Shown: positions 1 to 64,000 of the stretch, piece by piece
Position numbering within the stretch: the stretch's first letter is position 1
Layout of the letters: each line of letters starts with the position of its first letter
DNA from: Phoebastria nigripes
Lineage: Eukaryota; Chordata; Aves; Procellariiformes; Diomedeidae
Reading direction: 5' to 3'
Assembly: GCA_035582835.1 (NCBI GenBank)
Contig: JAYKAV010000900.1
Span: forward strand, 1,196,069-1,260,068
DNA: 64,000 bases
Translations under genes and position numbers: made by a program
The notes under the pieces: model-generated
What the model saw: the letters and a program-made list of their open reading frames with translations, nothing else
Told to the model about the DNA's origin: nothing
Databases searched by the model: none

Positions 1-796
1 ATGCGTGATCCCAGTTTCAAAGTGTACCAGGCAAATGAATTGGATACTTTCCTGGTTATTGATGGGTAGCAGAGACAACATCTCTTATTGAACTTACTGA
101 GACTGAAAAACTTAAGCAAGAGATCCACCCCAAACCAAAGATGTTTCTGAGCAGAAATACTGCTTGCTTCTGTTAATAGGCTCTCTCTCTAGAGTCTCCA
201 ATGTTTTAATCATCTCCTGAGTGGTAGAAGAGGACTGTGGTACAGCATACAAGCAAGCTGGGTCAACTTTTGTCACTGTGCTTAGAGATTTGGTTGCTGG
301 AACTGAGAGTACGTCTCCTCTTTTTTCTGGGACTGCGCTCTTCAGCCATGCTGCAGCTATGAAGCTTCATGCCCTCCCGTTAGTCAAACTGGAAAATGAT
401 TCTTTTAATTTTCTTTAATCTCAGCCAGTGCTTACCTTTCACATCTCTGAGAATTGCCTGAGAAGCATTTTCATCTTGTTCTTTTCCTCAAATTGTAGGA
501 TATTGCTATTGTGTTTCTTTTTGAGGGTCCTCCTGTCCTACATATTTCTTCCATGAGAGAGAGTTCTTCATGGCATCACTTTGGGACTTATTTATTTGAG
601 TGCTGAAGGAAAGTGTAACTATTTTTTCTGTCTTCATCTTATTTCTTGACAACTATTTACCATGTTCCAGAAAGCCGAGTTTGTGAAATGTATAAGGGAG
701 TACAATGCAGTAATTGCCAAGAATTTCTTAAAACCCCTGCATTCCTAATGACTGATCCACACTTCGCCTGCACTGGCCTTTGTTTTCACTCCACAG
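1..796 (+). other. Upstream or intronic stretch, no recognisable exon
   Basis: I see no convincing coding exon. A short frame open from position 1 stops at 67-69. The last 25 bases form a pyrimidine-rich acceptor ending CCACAG at 796, so at least this part is the intron before the first visible TMC2 exon. No CpG-rich promoter-like region is present. The start-codon exon probably lies to the left of the window. Confidence 0.6.
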
Positions 797-62613
<61,817 letters not shown>

Positions 62614-63269
62614 GGAGCCTCAAGCACATTGTGGTATGATGAAGGACATTGAGGGACAGAAGAGTGGTCCTAAACCCAAACACACTCCTGCAAGTGCAGA
62701 TCCCCACTGTGTTTGTTGTAAATCTTCATATACATAGAAGTTACCCATGTGCTTCAGTTTTTGCAGGATGGGAGGCTTCAGAAGAAAACATTGCCTATGT
62801 CTTCTTGCATTTGAAGGCATTGCAAAAATGCGTTATCTGTGTCAATATGTTACTAAACTTAGGGATATTTATTGGAAGATATTTATTAGAAGAATGAAAA
62901 AAGTTTTGTATTCAGTTGATTATTTTCTTAAAAGTCTGAAAATATGTCCCTAACATCTTTTCCTTTTTCTTAGAAGCACAGTTCACTGAAAACATAGCTT
63001 CGTACAAAGTGTATGAGAGTCAGTTATATTTAAACACTGCATTTAGCTTGTCTTCTGCAGGTCAGATATGCTTACCCAAAGATTTCAGATTGTACATGGG
63101 AAAACTAGGATCTTTGCAAAAGCTGGATGATTACCTCTAAAGTCTTTGGGAAAGTATTAAAAAGGTAAAAGAAAAGCAATATTCTGCGTGTTGCTATGAA
63201 GAAACTTTAACTCCTATTACAGTACCACTTTTAGGCAATAACAGTTTTATCACATTCTGAAAGACTAAA

Positions 63270-63275
63270 AATAAA
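63270..63275 (+). promoter_or_regulatory. Candidate poly(A) signal 1
   Basis: AATAAA about 660 bp after the TMC2 stop codon, in AT-rich sequence where the hexamer also arises by chance. Confidence 0.4.
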
Positions 63276-63707
63276 TTTAAAAAATCAAAGTAGTGAAGAA
63301 ATATCTAGAGGAATAGAGGTAAGACAGTTATGCAATAATTTCCCCCAAATACCAAGATTGTGTTATGGTACAGAGACACTTATTATTGCATAAGAATATG
63401 TGCTGTATACTCTGCTCTGTGGATTTCTCATTGTATACTTGTATTGACTTGTATATCATTGTGTCATTGTATACATGTATTCACCTCTNTAGAGTCCAGG
63501 ATGGAACAGGTCCTTAGTCTGATAGGTCTTGTGGAAACACAGGATAGATGCAAGCTCATGTGCGAGCTAGTGTTATTTATTCCAATGAGACAGCTTTATT
63601 TTTATGTTCTGATTTTATTTCCTTGACCAGAATTTGGGCCTTGATAATTATTTTAAGACTTGCAAGATAAATAACAACAAAATTAGTCAACTGACTGTCT
63701 TCTAAAA

Positions 63708-63713
63708 AATAAA
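63708..63713 (+). promoter_or_regulatory. Candidate poly(A) signal 2
   Basis: AATAAA about 1.1 kb after the stop codon, with a GT-containing stretch downstream (63745-63755). Confidence 0.4.
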
Positions 63714-63730
63714 TGTAATTCCATTGGGGC

Positions 63731-64000
63731 CCTTCTAGAGGCCCATTTTGTACAGTAGAATAACTTTAACCATATCTTAGTATAAAACAAGTCTGTGGCA
63801 TCACAAAACAACCTCCATGTAACTAAATTGTGTAATTTATTGAAAAAGGCTTAAAAAAAACCCCAGTATAGACTATGTATCCCCATAAAACACAATAATC
63901 CAGATGCGATTTCCAGCTCAAGCAGTCTTTAAGTCAATTGCTAGAACCTGGGAGGATAAACCAAGGGAAAGTTCACTTTATACTTGACTTGACTCTTGTA
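63731..64000. other. Downstream sequence, nothing recognised
   Basis: AT-rich sequence with no exon, repeat or RNA gene that I can support. Confidence 0.6.

Larger units (their letters stand above)
62614..63730 (+). other. TMC2 3' UTR (3' end uncertain)
   Basis: Follows the TAA stop. Two AATAAA signals (63270-63275 and 63708-63713) are candidate ends of the transcript. The second would give a 3' UTR of about 1.1 kb. No similarity to another gene is seen through 64000. Confidence 0.55.

Overview
The window is a piece of a bird nuclear genome: one large multi-exon vertebrate gene on the + strand whose introns carry CR1 retrotransposons and an avian-type retroviral solo LTR. It is AT-rich with long introns, and nothing in it looks bacterial or plasmid-derived. 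About thirty isolated single N bases are scattered through non-exonic sequence; none falls in a coding exon.

The gene is the transmembrane channel-like protein TMC2, a pore subunit of the hair-cell mechanotransduction channel. I rebuilt 19 coding exons between 797 and 62613. Every junction keeps phase, and together they give one open frame of about 940 residues ending in TAA at 62611-62613. The core contains the TMC signature [13 protein letters not shown]. It also has the residues that line the pore in mouse TMC1 (equivalents of G411, M412, N447, D528, T532 and D569). The first coding exon, with the start codon, is not in the window or cannot be recognised in its first 796 bases, because the first visible exon begins inside a codon. 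TMC2 is preferred over TMC1 for the long lysine-rich N-terminus, the EENIHLTRFLRVLANFL and LENYHPR stretches, and the proline-rich C-terminus, although some stretches are TMC1-like.

Layout: 1-796 upstream or intron; 797-1361 two exons for the charged N-terminus; 1362-21198 two long introns around one exon, holding a nearly full-length CR1 (+, about 7570-11094) and a 5'-truncated CR1 (-, about 16567-17612); 21199-22645 two exons for the cytosolic pre-channel region; 22646-30309 an intron with a 1.09 kb foldback element (28408-29500); 30310-39806 exons for TM1 to TM3; 39807-46854 an intron with a third CR1 (+, about 45550-46375); 46855-48958 exons for TM4 to TM6, including a 219-bp GC-AG intron; 48959-56410 introns, one exon and a solo LTR (55472-56048) with a perfect 5-bp target duplication; 56411-62613 exons for TM7 to TM10 and the C-terminal tail; then a 3' UTR with two candidate poly(A) signals (63270, 63708).

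The least explained object is the foldback element. It has two 222-bp inverted arms, aligned without gaps and differing at ten positions, all transitions, by my hand alignment. They enclose 649 bp and are flanked by a TATAC direct repeat. I found no sign of a second protein-coding gene, CRISPR array, tRNA gene or prokaryote-like system.
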